A stretch of 64,000 bases of DNA, taken from NCBI RefSeq assembly GCF_027853965.1, contig NZ_JAQGLB010000002.1, positions 434,001 through 498,000 on the forward strand, in the 5' to 3' direction. A program made the position numbers and the translations under genes. Below are positions 37,007 to 47,358 of the stretch, piece after piece. The notes below the pieces were generated by a model. The model was not told the origin of the DNA. It saw only the letters and a list, made by a program, of their open reading frames with translations, and searched no databases. The DNA comes from Saccharopolyspora indica. Its GTDB lineage: Bacteria; Actinomycetota; Actinomycetes; Mycobacteriales; Pseudonocardiaceae. Within the stretch, counting starts at the first letter, position 1. The number at the start of each line of letters is the position of its first letter.

Positions 37007-38293
37007 TCAGGACGTCAGTTCGCGGCGAGCGGTTTCCGGGACCACCGCCATGCCGACCACGGTCAGCGCCAGGCAGCAGATCAGCATGACGACCACCGGC
37101 ACCGGCGACTGCGTGGCCCGCAGCAGCGCGGTACCCGCCAGCGGCGCCGCCGCTCCGGCCAGCACGGTCGCCGCCTGGTATCCCAGCGAGACGCCGGAAT
37201 ACCGCACCGAAGTGCCGAAGAGCTCGGCGTAGAAGGCGGATTGCGCGCCGGTCAGCGTTCCGTGCAGCAGCAGGCCGATCGCCACCGCGAGGAACACCAG
37301 CACCGAGTGGTGGCCGGCGACCAGCGGGAAGAACACGAGTGTCCACAGTGCACACGCCAGCGCCGCGCCGATCGCCACCGGGCGGCGTCCCAGCCGGTCC
37401 GACAGCGCGCCCCCGGCCAGCATCGCCAGCGCCTGCACGAGCGATCCGGCGGTGACCGCGGCGGTCGTGACCGCGGTGGGCAACCCGATGCTGCCCGCGT
37501 ACACCAGCAGGAAGATGGTGAACACGTAGAACGCCGCGTTCTCCCCGACGCGCGCGGCGAAGGCCGCGAACACCTCGCGCGGATACCGCCGCAACGCCTC
37601 CAGCACCGGTGCCCGCGCCTCGCGGCGCTGGTCGGCGACGGCCCGGAACAGCGGCGACTCGGCGACCCGCAGGCGGACCCACAGGCCGACGACGACCAGC
37701 AGGATCGAAGCCAGGAACGGGATCCGCCAGCCCCACGCGGAGTACTGCGCGGCCGTGGTGCTCGCGGCGACCGCCGCGAGGGAGGCGGTGGCCAGCAGGT
37801 TCCCCAGCGGCCCGCCGGTCTGCGGCCACGCGGTCCAGAACCCGCGCCGCTCCCGCGGACCGTGCTCGGCCACCAGCAGCACGGCACCGCCGAACTCGCC
37901 GCCGAGGGCGAAGCCCTGCACCAGCCGCAGCGCCGTCAGCAGCAGCGGCGCGGCGATCCCGATCTGCTCGTAGCCCGGCAGCAGGCCGATCAGCACCGAC
38001 GCCGACCCCATCAGCACCAGGCTGATCACCAGCAGCCGCTTGCGCCCGACCCGGTCGCCGAAGTGCCCGAACACCAGCCCGCCCAGCGGCCGGGCGGCGA
38101 ACCCGACGGCGTAGGTCACCAGCGCCAGCAGCACGCCCAGCAGCCCATCGGTGCGCGGGAAGAAGACCGGCCCGAACACGGTCGCCGCCGCCGCGCCGTA
38201 GAGGAAGAAGTCGTAGAACTCGACCGTCGTCCCGACCACGCCCGCGGACACCACGCGGCCGAGCCGCCGCCCGCTCACCCCTGTCGTCACCAC
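37007..38293 (-). CDS. MFS transporter, metabolite:H+ symporter (ShiA/ProP-like)
   Basis: 428 residues with twelve predicted helices. VEFYDFFLYGAAAATVFGPVFF opens the metabolite:H+ symporter subfamily, GHFGDRVGRKRLL is the MFS loop 2-3 motif, and RLVQGFALGGEFGGAVLLVAEH is also diagnostic. It imports an organic acid, osmolyte or shikimate-like compound with protons. The GTG start opens VVTTGVSGRRLG. It probably shares a transcript with the HAD gene downstream. Confidence 0.9.
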   Translation of the reverse strand: MVTTGVSGRRLGRVVSAGVVGTTVEFYDFFLYGAAAATVFGPVFFPRTDGLLGVLLALVTYAVGFAARPLGGLVFGHFGDRVGRKRLLVISLVLMGSASVLIGLLPGYEQIGIAAPLLLTALRLVQGFALGGEFGGAVLLVAEHGPRERRGFWTAWPQTGGPLGNLLATASLAAVAASTTAAQYSAWGWRIPFLASILLVVVGLWVRLRVAESPLFRAVADQRREARAPVLEALRRYPREVFAAFAARVGENAAFYVFTIFLLVYAGSIGLPTAVTTAAVTAGSLVQALAMLAGGALSDRLGRRPVAIGAALACALWTLVFFPLVAGHHSVLVFLAVAIGLLLHGTLTGAQSAFYAELFGTSVRYSGVSLGYQAATVLAGAAAPLAGTALLRATQSPVPVVVMLICCLALTVVGMAVVPETARRELTS

Positions 38294-38457
38294 GAACGCA
38301 AAGAGTGCGCGCGCGAACGCGCACCGCGCAAGATCCCGCTGCTCCCGACCCGCACCACCCGAACCGGCGCAGGTCCCCCGAAAGCGTCAACCGTGCCCCT
38401 CGCGCGGCAACGAGCACGCCGCCACCTGCGGAAAGGCCGTCCGCACGAGGGCCGGGC

Positions 38458-38517
38458 GTCAATTTCGCACGAAATTGACCATCACCCGGGTGACGGTCAA
38501 TTTCGTACGAAATTGAC
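38458..38517. repeat. REPIN-like palindrome pair R6, 60-bp composite palindrome
   Basis: Two 22-bp palindromes (38458-38479 with core GCAC; 38496-38517 with core GTAC) flank a 12-bp palindrome TCACCCGGGTGA, so the whole 60 bp is nearly self-complementary. The right half (38485-38519) is identical over 35 bp to the copy inside cobIJ. It lies 12 bp after the yjbQ stop. Confidence 0.9.
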
Positions 38518-38528
38518 GCGGGGGCGGG

Positions 38529-38939
38529 TCAGCCGGGGAGGAAGGTCAGGCGGACCCGGCGGACCGGGTTGTCCACGTTGGTGTCCACCAGGCACACCGA
38601 CTGCCAGGTGCCCAGCGCCATCCGGCCGCCCAGGACCGGGATCGAGGCGTACGGCGGGACGATCGCGGGCAGCACGTGGTCGCGGCCGTGCCCGCGCGAG
38701 CCGTGCCGGTGGCGCCAGCGGTCGTCCTTGGGCAGCAGTTCGCGCAGCGCCGCGAGCAGGTCGTCGTCGCTGCCCGCGCCGGTCTCGATGATCGCCAGGC
38801 CTGCGGTCGCGTGCGGCACCCAGACGTTGAGCAGGCCGTCCACGGCCGACACCGAGCGCAGGAACCGCTCGCACTCGTCGCCCAGGTCGTGGACGACCTC
38901 GACGGACCCGGTGCGGACCTCGATCTCCTCGCTGCGCAT
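38529..38939 (-). CDS. yjbQ: YjbQ family protein (secondary thiamine-phosphate synthase enzyme)
   Basis: 136 residues. It carries VPHATAGLAIIET, a version of the family HATA/HTTA motif, and the C-terminal VLGGRMALGTWQSVCLVD. YjbQ/UPF0047 proteins have weak thiamine-phosphate synthase activity and an unclear physiological role. The ATG has GGGAA upstream. It is divergent from the aminotransferase and followed by repeat R6. Confidence 0.87.
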   Translation of the reverse strand: MRSEEIEVRTGSVEVVHDLGDECERFLRSVSAVDGLLNVWVPHATAGLAIIETGAGSDDDLLAALRELLPKDDRWRHRHGSRGHGRDHVLPAIVPPYASIPVLGGRMALGTWQSVCLVDTNVDNPVRRVRLTFLPG

Positions 38940-39034
38940 GGTTCCCACGGTATTACGCGCCCGCTCCCGGCAGCGCGCGGATTCCGGTGCGCGAGCCGTT
39001 CCGGAACCGGTGGGTCCGGTGCGAGGATGCGGAG

Positions 39035-40084
39035 ATGCGAGAGGCATTCGGAGCCGAGTTCGACGTCCCGGACGGTTATCTCAACACCGCCAGCATCGGC
39101 ATCCCGCCCGCCGCGGTGGCCCGCGCGGTCGCCGAGTCGGTGCGCCGGTGGGGGAGCGGGCTGGACCGGCCCGGTGACTTCGATCCCGCCGTGGCCACCG
39201 CCCGCGCCGCCTTCGCCCGGCTGATCGGCACCACCGCGGACCGGGTGGCCATCGGCACCACCGCGTCCCAGCTCATCGGGCTCGTCGCGGCGAGCCTGCC
39301 GGAGGGCGCGCGGGTGCTGGTCGCCGAGGGCGACTTCACCAGCGTGCTCTTCCCGTTCGCAGCGCAGCAGGACCGCGGCGTGCAGGTGACCGCGGTGCCG
39401 CTGGAGGAGATCACCGCGCACGCCGCCGACCACGACGTGGTCGCGGTCAGCGTGGTGCAGTCCAGCGACGGCCGCATCGTCGACCTGGACGCGCTGCGGC
39501 AGATCGCCGGGACGGGATCGACGCGGGTGCTGCTCGACGCCACGCAGGCGGTCGGCTGGCTGCCGCTTCGGCTCGGCTGGGCGGACTGGGTGGTCAGCTC
39601 GGCGTACAAGTGGCTGATGTCGCCGCGCGGCACGGCCTGGCTCGCGATCCACCCGGATGCACCGGAGATCCGCCCCAGCAGCGCGAACTGGTACGCGGCG
39701 GAGGACCCGTGGACGTCGACCTACGGACTGCCGCTGCGGCTGGCCGGCGACGCCCGCGCGCTCGACCTCTCGCCGACCTGGTTCTCCCACGTCGGCGCGG
39801 CCGTGGCGCTGGACTGGCTGGCCGGGCTGGACATGGCGGCGGTGGCCGCGCACTGCACCGGCCTGGCCGACGAGTTCCTGGCCGCGCTGGGCCTGCCACC
39901 GGCCGGTTCGCCGATCGTCTCGGTGCAGGCCCCGGACGCTGTGGCCAAGCTCACCGAGGCCGGTGTCTCCTGCGCGGTGCGCGCCGGCCGCGCACGCCTG
40001 GCGTTCCACCTGTACAACACCCGCGCGGACGTCGAGCTGGCCGCGCGGGCGCTGGGAGGAACGTCCGGGGTGTCCGTCTCGTAA
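39035..40084 (+). CDS. class V aminotransferase-fold PLP enzyme
   Basis: 349 residues. GYLNTASIGIPP opens the fold, VLLDATQAVGWLPL holds the PLP-binding Asp, and SSAYKWLMSPRG holds the Schiff-base lysine. This is the cysteine desulfurase/kynureninase-like superfamily, closest in style to actinobacterial isopenicillin-epimerase-like proteins. The exact reaction is unknown. The ATG has CGAGG upstream. It stands between divergent yjbQ and the proline-rich membrane protein gene. Confidence 0.83.
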   Translation: MREAFGAEFDVPDGYLNTASIGIPPAAVARAVAESVRRWGSGLDRPGDFDPAVATARAAFARLIGTTADRVAIGTTASQLIGLVAASLPEGARVLVAEGDFTSVLFPFAAQQDRGVQVTAVPLEEITAHAADHDVVAVSVVQSSDGRIVDLDALRQIAGTGSTRVLLDATQAVGWLPLRLGWADWVVSSAYKWLMSPRGTAWLAIHPDAPEIRPSSANWYAAEDPWTSTYGLPLRLAGDARALDLSPTWFSHVGAAVALDWLAGLDMAAVAAHCTGLADEFLAALGLPPAGSPIVSVQAPDAVAKLTEAGVSCAVRAGRARLAFHLYNTRADVELAARALGGTSGVSVS

Positions 40085-40109
40085 TCCGCAACCGCTACCG
40101 TAGGTCTCC

Positions 40110-41048
40110 GTGCCCGACCGAAGAGGTGCACCCGAGGACATGACGGGTGAACAAGCCGACACGCAGCGCGAAACCGCTCCGCTCCGCCGCGACAACTCGC
40201 GGATACAGCCGGATCGGGCACCGGTCGACCCCGGACCCGGGCAGAGCACCCGGCCGGTCTTCCCGCCCCCGCAGCGCCCCGTGCACCAGCAGACCAACCC
40301 GCCGGTGCACCAGCCGACGAATCCGCCGGTGCACCCGCAGACCAACCCGCCCGGGTACCCGCAGGCGAACCAGTTACCGCCGCAGCCGACCAACCCCCCG
40401 GTGCGCCCGACGGCCAACCCGGCGACCAGCAGGCAGCCGATGCCCGAGCCGCCGCCCGAACCGTCGCAGCGCAAGGTCACACCGATGGGCTGGGCGCTGC
40501 GCGGCGCCGGGCTGTTCGCCATCTCCGTGGTGTCCGGGCTGATCTGGCTGGCGGTGAAGCCGGACGCGCCCGAGCCGGAGGAGGCGCCGCCGCTGGCGAC
40601 GAAGTACGCCTTCCAGCCGATCCGCCGCGAAGAGGGCTTCCGCGGCTGCCAGAACGTCTCGGACTACAAGATCCAGGAGTTCTTCCGCAAGGAGGAGTGC
40701 GAGCACCTCACCCGCGCTCTCTACGACACCACCCTGGAAGACGGCTCCCGCGTGCTGACCTCGGTCGTCACCGTGCTGATGCCGAATGCGGAAAGCGCGC
40801 AGAACCTCGACGACCTGACCACCAAGGACAACACCGGCAACATCCGGGACCTGGTCGACGACGGCATCCAGAACACCCAGGACCTGCCCAAGCTCGCCGA
40901 CAAGGCCTACGCCTCGGACCAACAGGACCGCCTCGTGGTGATCAGCGATTCCGCGTACTACGACAAGAAGACGCTGAACAAGGACCCGATCCTGCTCGAC
41001 GTCTCACGCGAAGCGCTCAAGCTCGGTTGGCCGCAGGACAAGGGCTGA
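40110..41048 (+). CDS. proline-rich single-pass membrane protein
   Basis: 312 residues in three parts. A cytoplasmic N-end of about 130 residues is rich in Pro, Gln, Asn and Thr, with tandem PPVHQPTN-like octapeptide repeats. A single helix follows (GLFAISVVSGLIWLAV). An extracytoplasmic domain of about 160 residues (YAFQPIRREEGFRGCQNVSDYKIQEFF, given here only as a landmark by its ends YAFQP and QEFF) has two cysteines. I do not recognise the family. The GTG at 40110 may be leaderless after TACCGT; an ATG at 40140 is an alternative. Convergent with the DUF4439 gene, 4 bp apart. Confidence 0.72.
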   Translation: MPDRRGAPEDMTGEQADTQRETAPLRRDNSRIQPDRAPVDPGPGQSTRPVFPPPQRPVHQQTNPPVHQPTNPPVHPQTNPPGYPQANQLPPQPTNPPVRPTANPATSRQPMPEPPPEPSQRKVTPMGWALRGAGLFAISVVSGLIWLAVKPDAPEPEEAPPLATKYAFQPIRREEGFRGCQNVSDYKIQEFFRKEECEHLTRALYDTTLEDGSRVLTSVVTVLMPNAESAQNLDDLTTKDNTGNIRDLVDDGIQNTQDLPKLADKAYASDQQDRLVVISDSAYYDKKTLNKDPILLDVSREALKLGWPQDKG

Positions 41049-41052
41049 CCGG

Positions 41053-41499
41053 TCAGGCCTGACCGGGGAAGGCCTGCGCCGCGGGCTGCTGGCCGACGGT
41101 GAGCCGCCACCGGGTGGCGCGGGTCGCCGAGGTGGTCAGCCCGTCCAGCGCGGTGCCGCGCAACCCGGGGTCCTCGGTGTTCTCCAGCACCGATCGCCAG
41201 CCGACCTGGCAGTCGCCCTCGGCCTTGATCAGCAGGCCGATCGCGGAATCCTGGTCGCTCACCTGCTCGCCGACGTCGTAGGCGGGCTGCGCCGACGGCG
41301 GGATCTGCCCCGCGCCGCGGATCACCTTCTCCGCCGTGTCGCGCAGCCTCCGGTGCTGCTCCTGCGCGTCGCCGATCGCGCTGCGCACGCGGCTCTCGCC
41401 GACGTACGCGCTGGCCAGGCCGTAGACCCACAGCGCAGCGTGCTCCGCGCTGAGCGCGCTGCGCAGCGCCGTGCCCTCCGCGTCCGAGAGTTCGGTCAC
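41053..41499 (-). CDS. DUF4439 ferritin-like protein
   Basis: 148 residues, all alpha-helical in character, with AEHAALWVYGLASAYVGE, the family's helix with conserved Glu and His. DUF4439 is a ferritin-like four-helix domain of unknown function found between proS and rimP in many actinobacteria, as here. The GTG overlaps the stop of the lipoprotein gene (GTGA), so the two are coupled and probably act together. It has no signal peptide of its own. Confidence 0.85.
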   Translation of the reverse strand: MTELSDAEGTALRSALSAEHAALWVYGLASAYVGESRVRSAIGDAQEQHRRLRDTAEKVIRGAGQIPPSAQPAYDVGEQVSDQDSAIGLLIKAEGDCQVGWRSVLENTEDPGLRGTALDGLTTSATRATRWRLTVGQQPAAQAFPGQA

Positions 41500-41987
41500 C
41501 TCAGCACCTCCAGCAGACTCGCGCAGCTCGCCGAGATCGATCCCACCAGCCCCGCCCGGTAGTCCGGCAGCGCGGGCACGAGCCCCGCCGCCTGGTCCCG
41601 GCCGACGTTCAGGGCCTCGACCAGCGCCTTCGACGCCGCGCTCGCCGATCCCGGCGCCTGCTGCGGCGGTGCGTCCGGCACCGACGGCGGGTCCTCGGGG
41701 TCGCGCGGGCTCAGGCGGTCGATCTCCTGCTGCAGGGCGTTCGCGTGCGTGCTGCGCGCCGTGGCGATCTCGTTGGCGACGTCGGCCAGCTTCGCGTGCG
41801 CCTGCGCCACCGCTTCGGCCAGCCGGGCGTCGGACTTCGCGGCGTTCGCCAGTGCCAGCAGCTGGTCCGGCTCGTCGGGCGCGGAGCTGCACGCGGTGCT
41901 CAGCGCCGCCACGACCGGGGTCGCCGCGATCAACCGCAGGACGCTTCGCCTGCCCAGCACCGACCGGGCTCGCGAGGGGGATTCCAC
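41496..41987 (-). CDS. Tat-type lipoprotein partner of the DUF4439 protein
   Basis: 163 residues. The N-terminus has a twin-arginine stretch GRRSVLRL, a hydrophobic core and the lipobox LSTAC, so it is likely an exported lipid-anchored protein. The mature part is helical and Ala-rich, with a Pro/Asp-rich segment in the middle. M. tuberculosis has a similar two-gene set beside rimP. Its function is unknown. The GTG start faces rimP across 246 bp. Confidence 0.78.
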   Translation of the reverse strand: MESPSRARSVLGRRSVLRLIAATPVVAALSTACSSAPDEPDQLLALANAAKSDARLAEAVAQAHAKLADVANEIATARSTHANALQQEIDRLSPRDPEDPPSVPDAPPQQAPGSASAASKALVEALNVGRDQAAGLVPALPDYRAGLVGSISASCASLLEVLR

Positions 41988-42117
41988 GTCGACCTATCCT
42001 GCCAGGCGACCAGGTCGACCGGCGTCCGGGCACCGGCCGGGGCCTGATCCACTCGGTCCCGGCACGATCCGCCGATCGTAGGGATCCCACGGCGCGCTCG
42101 GGTGCCGAGGGACGCGA

Positions 42118-42123
42118 TACCCT
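42118..42123 (+). promoter_or_regulatory. candidate -10 box for the rimP operon
   Basis: TACCCT in the divergent region, giving a leader of about 105 nt before rimP. The same hexamer is found before proS. No clear -35. Confidence 0.35.
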
Positions 42124-42233
42124 GGGCGACCGCGACCGGCACGTGCAGCACTGGTCGCCGACCGCGCGCGCCGTCCGGCGCCGCGCCACCGCCAGGTCTG
42201 AACAGACCGCGATTGAAACTTGGGAGTGCCAAC

Positions 42234-42791
42234 GTGTCCAGCCCGCCGCGTGGTGAGATCACCGCGCAGCTGGAGCCCGTCGTAGCCGAGGCCGTGGCTC
42301 GGACGGGCTTCGACCTGGAGGAGCTCGGCGTGCAGCAGGCCGGCCGCCGCCGCCTGGTCAAGGTCGTCATCGACTCCGACGAAGGAGTCGGGCTCGACGA
42401 CATCTCCGAGATCAGCCGGGAGGTGTCGAAGGTGCTGGACGAGCACGAGCACGTCCTGGCCGGCTCCTACACGCTCGAAGTCACCTCGCCGGGCGTGGAC
42501 CGGCCGCTGACCCGGCCGCGGCACTGGCGCCGGGCCCGCTACCGCCTGGTCAAGGTCCGCCTGGCCGACGGCGAGCAGCTGGTGGCCCGCGCCGGGGAAG
42601 CCGATGATGACGGTGTCACCGTGCTGGTCGGCGGTGACCTGCGCAGGCTGTCCTACCGCGACGTGGAGCGCGCGGTGGTCGAGGTGGAATTCCAGCAGCC
42701 ACCGGCGGAGGATCTGGTCAAGCTGGAGCGGGCTGCGGGCGGCGTCTCCCAGGCGGGGGACGACCGGGAAGACACGGAGGAGTCGAGGTGA
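42234..42791 (+). CDS. rimP: ribosome maturation factor RimP
   Basis: 185 residues. [19 protein letters not shown] and [21 protein letters not shown] are typical RimP N-domain segments, and [20 protein letters not shown] is the diagnostic motif. It assists 30S subunit assembly. The C-end is extended and acidic. The GTG has GGGAG six bases upstream. It heads the nusA-infB transcription unit, and its stop overlaps the nusA start. Confidence 0.94.
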   Translation: MSSPPRGEITAQLEPVVAEAVARTGFDLEELGVQQAGRRRLVKVVIDSDEGVGLDDISEISREVSKVLDEHEHVLAGSYTLEVTSPGVDRPLTRPRHWRRARYRLVKVRLADGEQLVARAGEADDDGVTVLVGGDLRRLSYRDVERAVVEVEFQQPPAEDLVKLERAAGGVSQAGDDREDTEESR

Positions 42792-43840
42792 ACGTCGACA
42801 TCGCGGCGCTGCGTGCGATCGAACGCGACAAGGACATCCCGTTCGAGACGGTCCTTGAAGCGATCGAATCGGCACTGCTCACCGCATACCGCCACACCGA
42901 GGGGCACCAGCCGCACGCCCGGGTGGAGGTGGACCGCAAGACCGGCGTCGTGCGAGTCCTCGCGCACACCTTGGCCGCCGACGGCAGCGTGCAGGAGGAG
43001 TGGGACGACACCCCGGAGGGCTTCGGGCGGATCGCGGCGACCACCGCGCGGCAGGTCATCCTGCAGCGGCTGCGCGACGCGGAGCACGAGCGCACCTTCG
43101 GCGAGTTCGCCACCAAGGAGGGCGAGATCCTCGGCGGTGTCATCCAGCGCGACGCGCGGGCGAACTCGCGCGGCATGGTCGTCGTGCAGGTCGGCGACAG
43201 CGAGGGCGTGATCCCGGCCGCCGAGCAGGTGCCCGGGGAGAACTACGAGCACGGCACCCGCATCAAGTGCTACGTCTACGGCGTCTCGCGCAGCGCGCGG
43301 GGCCCGCAGATCTCGCTGTCGCGGACGCACCCGAACCTGGTCCGGCGGCTGTTCGCGCTGGAGGTCCCGGAGATCGCCGACGGCACCGTGGAGATCCCCG
43401 CGGTGGCCCGCGAGGCCGGGCACCGCTCCAAGATCGCGGTGCGCTCGACCGTCCCCGGCGTCAACGCGAAGGGCGCCTGCATCGGCCCGATGGGCGCGCG
43501 GGTGCGCAACGTCATGAGCGAGCTGGGCGGCGAGAAGATCGACATCATCGACTACTCCGACGACCCGGCGACCTTCGTCGGCAACGCCCTGTCGCCGGCC
43601 AAGGTAGTCTCGGTGGAGGTCGTCGACGAACGCACCAAGACCGCGCGGGTGGTCGTGCCGGACTTCCAGCTCTCGCTGGCGATCGGCAAGGAAGGCCAGA
43701 ACGCCCGGTTGGCGGCGCGGCTGACCGGCTGGCGCATCGACATCCGCAGCGATGCGGATCCGAGCACGAGCCCGAGCAGCGCCCCGGAGGCTCTGGACCC
43801 CGCGGTGGACGGAGTGCAGACCGCGGGTTCGGCCGAGTAA
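42788..43840 (+). CDS. nusA: transcription termination/antitermination factor NusA
   Basis: 350 residues, the short actinobacterial form without C-terminal AR repeats. It has an N-terminal RNA polymerase-binding domain ([14 protein letters not shown]), an S1 domain ([11 protein letters not shown]...[12 protein letters not shown]) and two KH domains ([38 protein letters not shown]). It controls pausing and termination. The GTG overlaps the rimP stop by 4 bp. Confidence 0.96.
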   Translation: MNVDIAALRAIERDKDIPFETVLEAIESALLTAYRHTEGHQPHARVEVDRKTGVVRVLAHTLAADGSVQEEWDDTPEGFGRIAATTARQVILQRLRDAEHERTFGEFATKEGEILGGVIQRDARANSRGMVVVQVGDSEGVIPAAEQVPGENYEHGTRIKCYVYGVSRSARGPQISLSRTHPNLVRRLFALEVPEIADGTVEIPAVAREAGHRSKIAVRSTVPGVNAKGACIGPMGARVRNVMSELGGEKIDIIDYSDDPATFVGNALSPAKVVSVEVVDERTKTARVVVPDFQLSLAIGKEGQNARLAARLTGWRIDIRSDADPSTSPSSAPEALDPAVDGVQTAGSAE

Positions 43841-43851
43841 CGTCGTCGGGT

Positions 43852-43857
43852 TAGAAT
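43852..43857 (+). promoter_or_regulatory. candidate internal promoter for ylxR-infB
   Basis: TAGAAT just after the nusA stop, with TTCGGC 18 bp upstream as a weak -35. It would allow extra expression of infB. Confidence 0.4.
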
Positions 43858-43899
43858 CGATGGCAGGCTGACGCGAGGGGAGCAACAATCCGCACACGT

Positions 43900-44268
43900 G
43901 TGTCCGGCGAGCACGACGAGAGTCGTGGGCCGGTGCGTACTTGCGTGGGATGTCGCACCCGGACGTCGCCAGCTGAGCTGCTGCGCGTGGTCGCCGGCGG
44001 CGACGGGGTTCCCTCCGTCGTCGTTCCCGATCCGCGACGCCGGCGGCCGGGCCGGGGAGCCTGGTTGCACCCCGATCCGGCATGCCTGCGTCTGGCCGAG
44101 CGGCGCCGGGCGTTCCCGCGCGCACTTCGCGTGCGAGGAGCGCTCGACGCCTCCGCGGTGCACGAGCACATCGGTGCCGGGCGACCGCAGCACGCGGCTC
44201 ACGACAGGACCGACGCGGGATCCGTCCCGCGCCAGGCAATTGAAGGAAAGCAGGTCGACCCGTCATGA
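43900..44268 (+). CDS. ylxR: YlxR family RNA-binding protein (DUF448)
   Basis: 122 residues. It carries the invariant [11 protein letters not shown] motif and [22 protein letters not shown], the DUF448 signature. YlxR proteins sit between nusA and infB in most bacteria and bind RNA or RNase P in some. The GTG start is preceded by GAGGGGAG at rather long spacing, so the exact start is less sure. The last 30 residues are not conserved. Confidence 0.87.
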   Translation: MSGEHDESRGPVRTCVGCRTRTSPAELLRVVAGGDGVPSVVVPDPRRRRPGRGAWLHPDPACLRLAERRRAFPRALRVRGALDASAVHEHIGAGRPQHAAHDRTDAGSVPRQAIEGKQVDPS

Positions 44269-44360
44269 ATCAGCCGTGAAGCTGAAGCCATGAACGCGCA
44301 TCGGCGATAGGACGAGGTCGAGCGGGACTGCCGCCCGGCCTCACCCAGATGAGGAGAGCA

Positions 44361-47297
44361 GTGGCAGGCAAGGCCCGCGTACATGAGCTCGCCAAGGAGC
44401 TCGGTGTTACCAGCAAGGAAGTACTGACGAAGCTCGCCGAGCAGGGCGAGTACGTCAAGTCTGCGTCGTCCACCGTGGAGGCCCCGGTGGCCCGCAGGCT
44501 CCGCGACGCGCTGAACAAGTCGTCCAAGAAGGGCGGCGACAAGCCCGCTCCGTCGGACAAGCCCGCGCGCTCGGACTCGGGCGTGCCGAAGCCGGGCCCG
44601 AAGCCCGGCCCGCGGCCCGAGGCGTCCGCGCCGAAGCCGGGTCCCAAGCCCGGCCCGAAGCCGGGTCCGCGGCAGCCGGAGCCGCAGCAGCAGGTGAAGC
44701 CGGAACCGCAGCAGGTCAAGCCCGAACCGCAGGCCCCCAAGCCCGCGGAGCAGGCGCCTGCCGCGAAGGCCGAGCACAAGCCGGGCCCGAAGCCCGGTCC
44801 GAAGCCGGGCCCCAAGCCCCACGGCGAGGCGGACGGTGGCACCGTTCCGCCGCGGCCGAAGGCGCCCAAGCCCGGTCCGCGCCAGCCGCGCGTCGGCAAC
44901 AACCCGTTCGGCGTGGGCAGCGGTGCGCCGCAGCAGCGCCCGCCGCGCCCGGGGCCCGGTCCCCGTCAGGGCGGTGGCCAGGGCGGCCCCGGTCGTCAGG
45001 GCGGCGAGCGCCGTCAGGGCGGTGGCCAGGGTGCCGGTTCGGCTCCGGCCCCGGGTGGTGCCCCGCGCGGTGACGGCGGTTCGCGCCCGAACCCGGGCAT
45101 GATGCCCCCGCGTCCGAACCCCGGCATGATGCCGCCCCGCCCGCCGCGCAGCGGTAGCGGACCCGGCGGTGGCCGCGGTGGCGGTCGTGGCGGCCCCGGT
45201 GGCGGCGGCGGTCGTCCGGGCGGCGGCGGTGGCGGTCGTCCCGGTGGCGGTGGCGGCGGCTTCCGCGGTGGCGGCGGCGGCGCGCCCGGTGGCGGTGGCG
45301 CCCCGGCAGGCGGCGGCTTCCGCGGTCGTCCCGGCGGCGGTGGCCGTCCGGGTGGGCCCGGTGGCCGCGGTGGCACGGCCGGTGCTTTCGGCCGTCCCGG
45401 TGGTCCCGCGAAGCGCGGCCGCAAGTCGAAGCGGCAGAAGCGCCAGGAGTACATGGAGAACATGCAGGCGCCGTCGGTCGGCGGCGTCCGCCTCCCGCGC
45501 GGTGGTGGCGAGACCGTTCGCCTGCGCCGCGGTGCTTCGCTGACCGACTTCGCCGAGAAGATCAACGCCAACCCGGCTTCGCTGGTGCAGGCGATGTTCC
45601 ACCTCGGTGAGATGGTCACCGCGACCCAGTCCGTCTCCGACGAGGTGCTGGAGCTCCTCGGCCAGGAGATGAACTACAAGGTCGAGATGGTCTCGCCGGA
45701 GGACGAGGACCGGGAGCTGCTGGAGTCGTTCGACATCAGCTACGGCGACCCGAACAGCTCCGAGGAGGAGCTGCAGGCGCGTCCGCCGGTGGTGACCGTG
45801 ATGGGTCACGTCGACCACGGTAAGACGCGACTGCTCGACACCATCCGGAAGGCGAACGTGCAGGCCGGTGAGGCGGGTGGCATCACCCAGCACATCGGCG
45901 CCTACCAGGTCGTCACCGAGCTGGAGGGCAACGAGCGCCCGATCACCTTCATCGACACCCCGGGTCACGAGGCGTTCACCGCCATGCGTGCCCGCGGTGC
46001 GAAGTCGACGGACATCGCCGTGCTGGTGGTCGCCGCCGACGACGGCGTCATGCCGCAGACGGTGGAGGCGATCAACCACGCCCAGGCGGCCGGTGTGCCG
46101 ATCGTGGTCGCGGTCAACAAGATCGACGTCGAGGGTGCGAACCCGGCGAAGATCCGCCAGCAGCTGACCGAGTACAACCTGGTCGCCGAGGAGTACGGCG
46201 GCGAGACCATGTTCGTCGACATCTCGGCGAAGCAGGGCACCAACATCGAGAACCTGCTCGAGGCGATCCTGCTCACCGCGGACGCCACGCTGGACCTGCG
46301 GGCCAACCGCAACATGCCGGCGCAGGGCGTGGCGATCGAGGCCCACCTGGACCGCGGTCGCGGCCCGGTGGCCACGGTGCTGGTGCAGCGCGGCACGCTC
46401 CGCGTCGGCGACTCGGTGGTCGCCGGGGACGCCTACGGTCGCGTCCGCCGGATGATCAACGAGAACGACGAGGACGTCCCCGTGGCGCTCCCGTCGCGGC
46501 CGGTGCAGGTCATCGGTTTCACGTCGGTGCCGGGTGCGGGTGACACCTTCCTGGTGGTCGACGAGGACCGGGTGGCGCGGCAGATCGCCGACCGCCGCGG
46601 GGCTCGCATCCGCGAGGCCCAGAACGCGGCCAAGCGCAAGCGCGTCAGCCTCGAGGACCTGGACAAGGTGCTCAAGGAGACCAACCAGCTGAACCTGATC
46701 ATCAAGGGTGACAACTCGGGTACCGTCGAGGCGCTCGAAGAGTCCCTGATGAAGATCGAGGTCGGCGACGAGGTCGAGCTGCGGGTCATCCACCGCGGCG
46801 TCGGTGGCATCAACGAGTCCGACATCAACCTCGCCACCGCGGAGAACACCATCGTCCTGGGCTTCAACGTCCGGGCCGAGGGCAAGGCGGCCGAGGTCGC
46901 CAACCGCGAGGGCGTGGAGATCCGGTACTACTCGGTGATCTACCGGGCCATCGAGGACATCGAGCAGGCGCTCAAGGGCATGCTCAAGCCCGAGTACGAA
47001 GAGGTCGAGCTGGGCAAGGCCGAGGTCCGCGAGGTCTTCAAGTCGTCCAAGGTCGGCACCATCGCGGGTTGCATGGTCACCGAGGGCATCATCAAGCGCA
47101 ACGCCAAGGCACGTCTCCTGCGCGACAGCGTGGTGGTCGCCGAGAACCTCAGCGTCAACTCGCTGAAGCGGTTCAAGGACGACGCCACGGAGGTCCGCGA
47201 GGGCTTCGAGTGCGGTCTGACCCTGGGGTCGTACAGCGACATCAAGGTGGGCGACATCATCGAGCCCTACGAGATGCGCGAGAAGCCGCGCGACTGA
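44361..47297 (+). CDS. infB: translation initiation factor IF-2
   Basis: 978 residues. The N-terminal IF2_N domain ([19 protein letters not shown]) is followed by about 350 residues of low complexity: first PKPGPKPGP repeats, then long [11 protein letters not shown] runs. A second IF2_N comes next, then the GTPase domain with GHVDHGKT (G1) near residue 482, DTPGHEAF (G3) and NKID (G4), and domains II to IV to the C-terminus. It delivers initiator tRNA to the 30S subunit. The GTG start has GAGGAG four bases upstream. The Gly-rich linker is longer than in most bacteria but usual for actinomycetes. Confidence 0.97.
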   Translation: MAGKARVHELAKELGVTSKEVLTKLAEQGEYVKSASSTVEAPVARRLRDALNKSSKKGGDKPAPSDKPARSDSGVPKPGPKPGPRPEASAPKPGPKPGPKPGPRQPEPQQQVKPEPQQVKPEPQAPKPAEQAPAAKAEHKPGPKPGPKPGPKPHGEADGGTVPPRPKAPKPGPRQPRVGNNPFGVGSGAPQQRPPRPGPGPRQGGGQGGPGRQGGERRQGGGQGAGSAPAPGGAPRGDGGSRPNPGMMPPRPNPGMMPPRPPRSGSGPGGGRGGGRGGPGGGGGRPGGGGGGRPGGGGGGFRGGGGGAPGGGGAPAGGGFRGRPGGGGRPGGPGGRGGTAGAFGRPGGPAKRGRKSKRQKRQEYMENMQAPSVGGVRLPRGGGETVRLRRGASLTDFAEKINANPASLVQAMFHLGEMVTATQSVSDEVLELLGQEMNYKVEMVSPEDEDRELLESFDISYGDPNSSEEELQARPPVVTVMGHVDHGKTRLLDTIRKANVQAGEAGGITQHIGAYQVVTELEGNERPITFIDTPGHEAFTAMRARGAKSTDIAVLVVAADDGVMPQTVEAINHAQAAGVPIVVAVNKIDVEGANPAKIRQQLTEYNLVAEEYGGETMFVDISAKQGTNIENLLEAILLTADATLDLRANRNMPAQGVAIEAHLDRGRGPVATVLVQRGTLRVGDSVVAGDAYGRVRRMINENDEDVPVALPSRPVQVIGFTSVPGAGDTFLVVDEDRVARQIADRRGARIREAQNAAKRKRVSLEDLDKVLKETNQLNLIIKGDNSGTVEALEESLMKIEVGDEVELRVIHRGVGGINESDINLATAENTIVLGFNVRAEGKAAEVANREGVEIRYYSVIYRAIEDIEQALKGMLKPEYEEVELGKAEVREVFKSSKVGTIAGCMVTEGIIKRNAKARLLRDSVVVAENLSVNSLKRFKDDATEVREGFECGLTLGSYSDIKVGDIIEPYEMREKPRD

Positions 47298-47306
47298 GTC
47301 GCAGTG

Positions 47307-47339
47307 CGCAGGGGGTCGTCGAACCGACGGCCCCCTGCG
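47307..47339 (+). terminator. infB terminator hairpin
   Basis: 15-bp stem (CGCAGGGGGTCGTCG at 47307-47321 against 47325-47339, one G-T) with a 3-nt loop, 9 bp after the infB stop. Confidence 0.8.
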
Positions 47340-47358
47340 TTCGCGGTTTGGGGGACCC

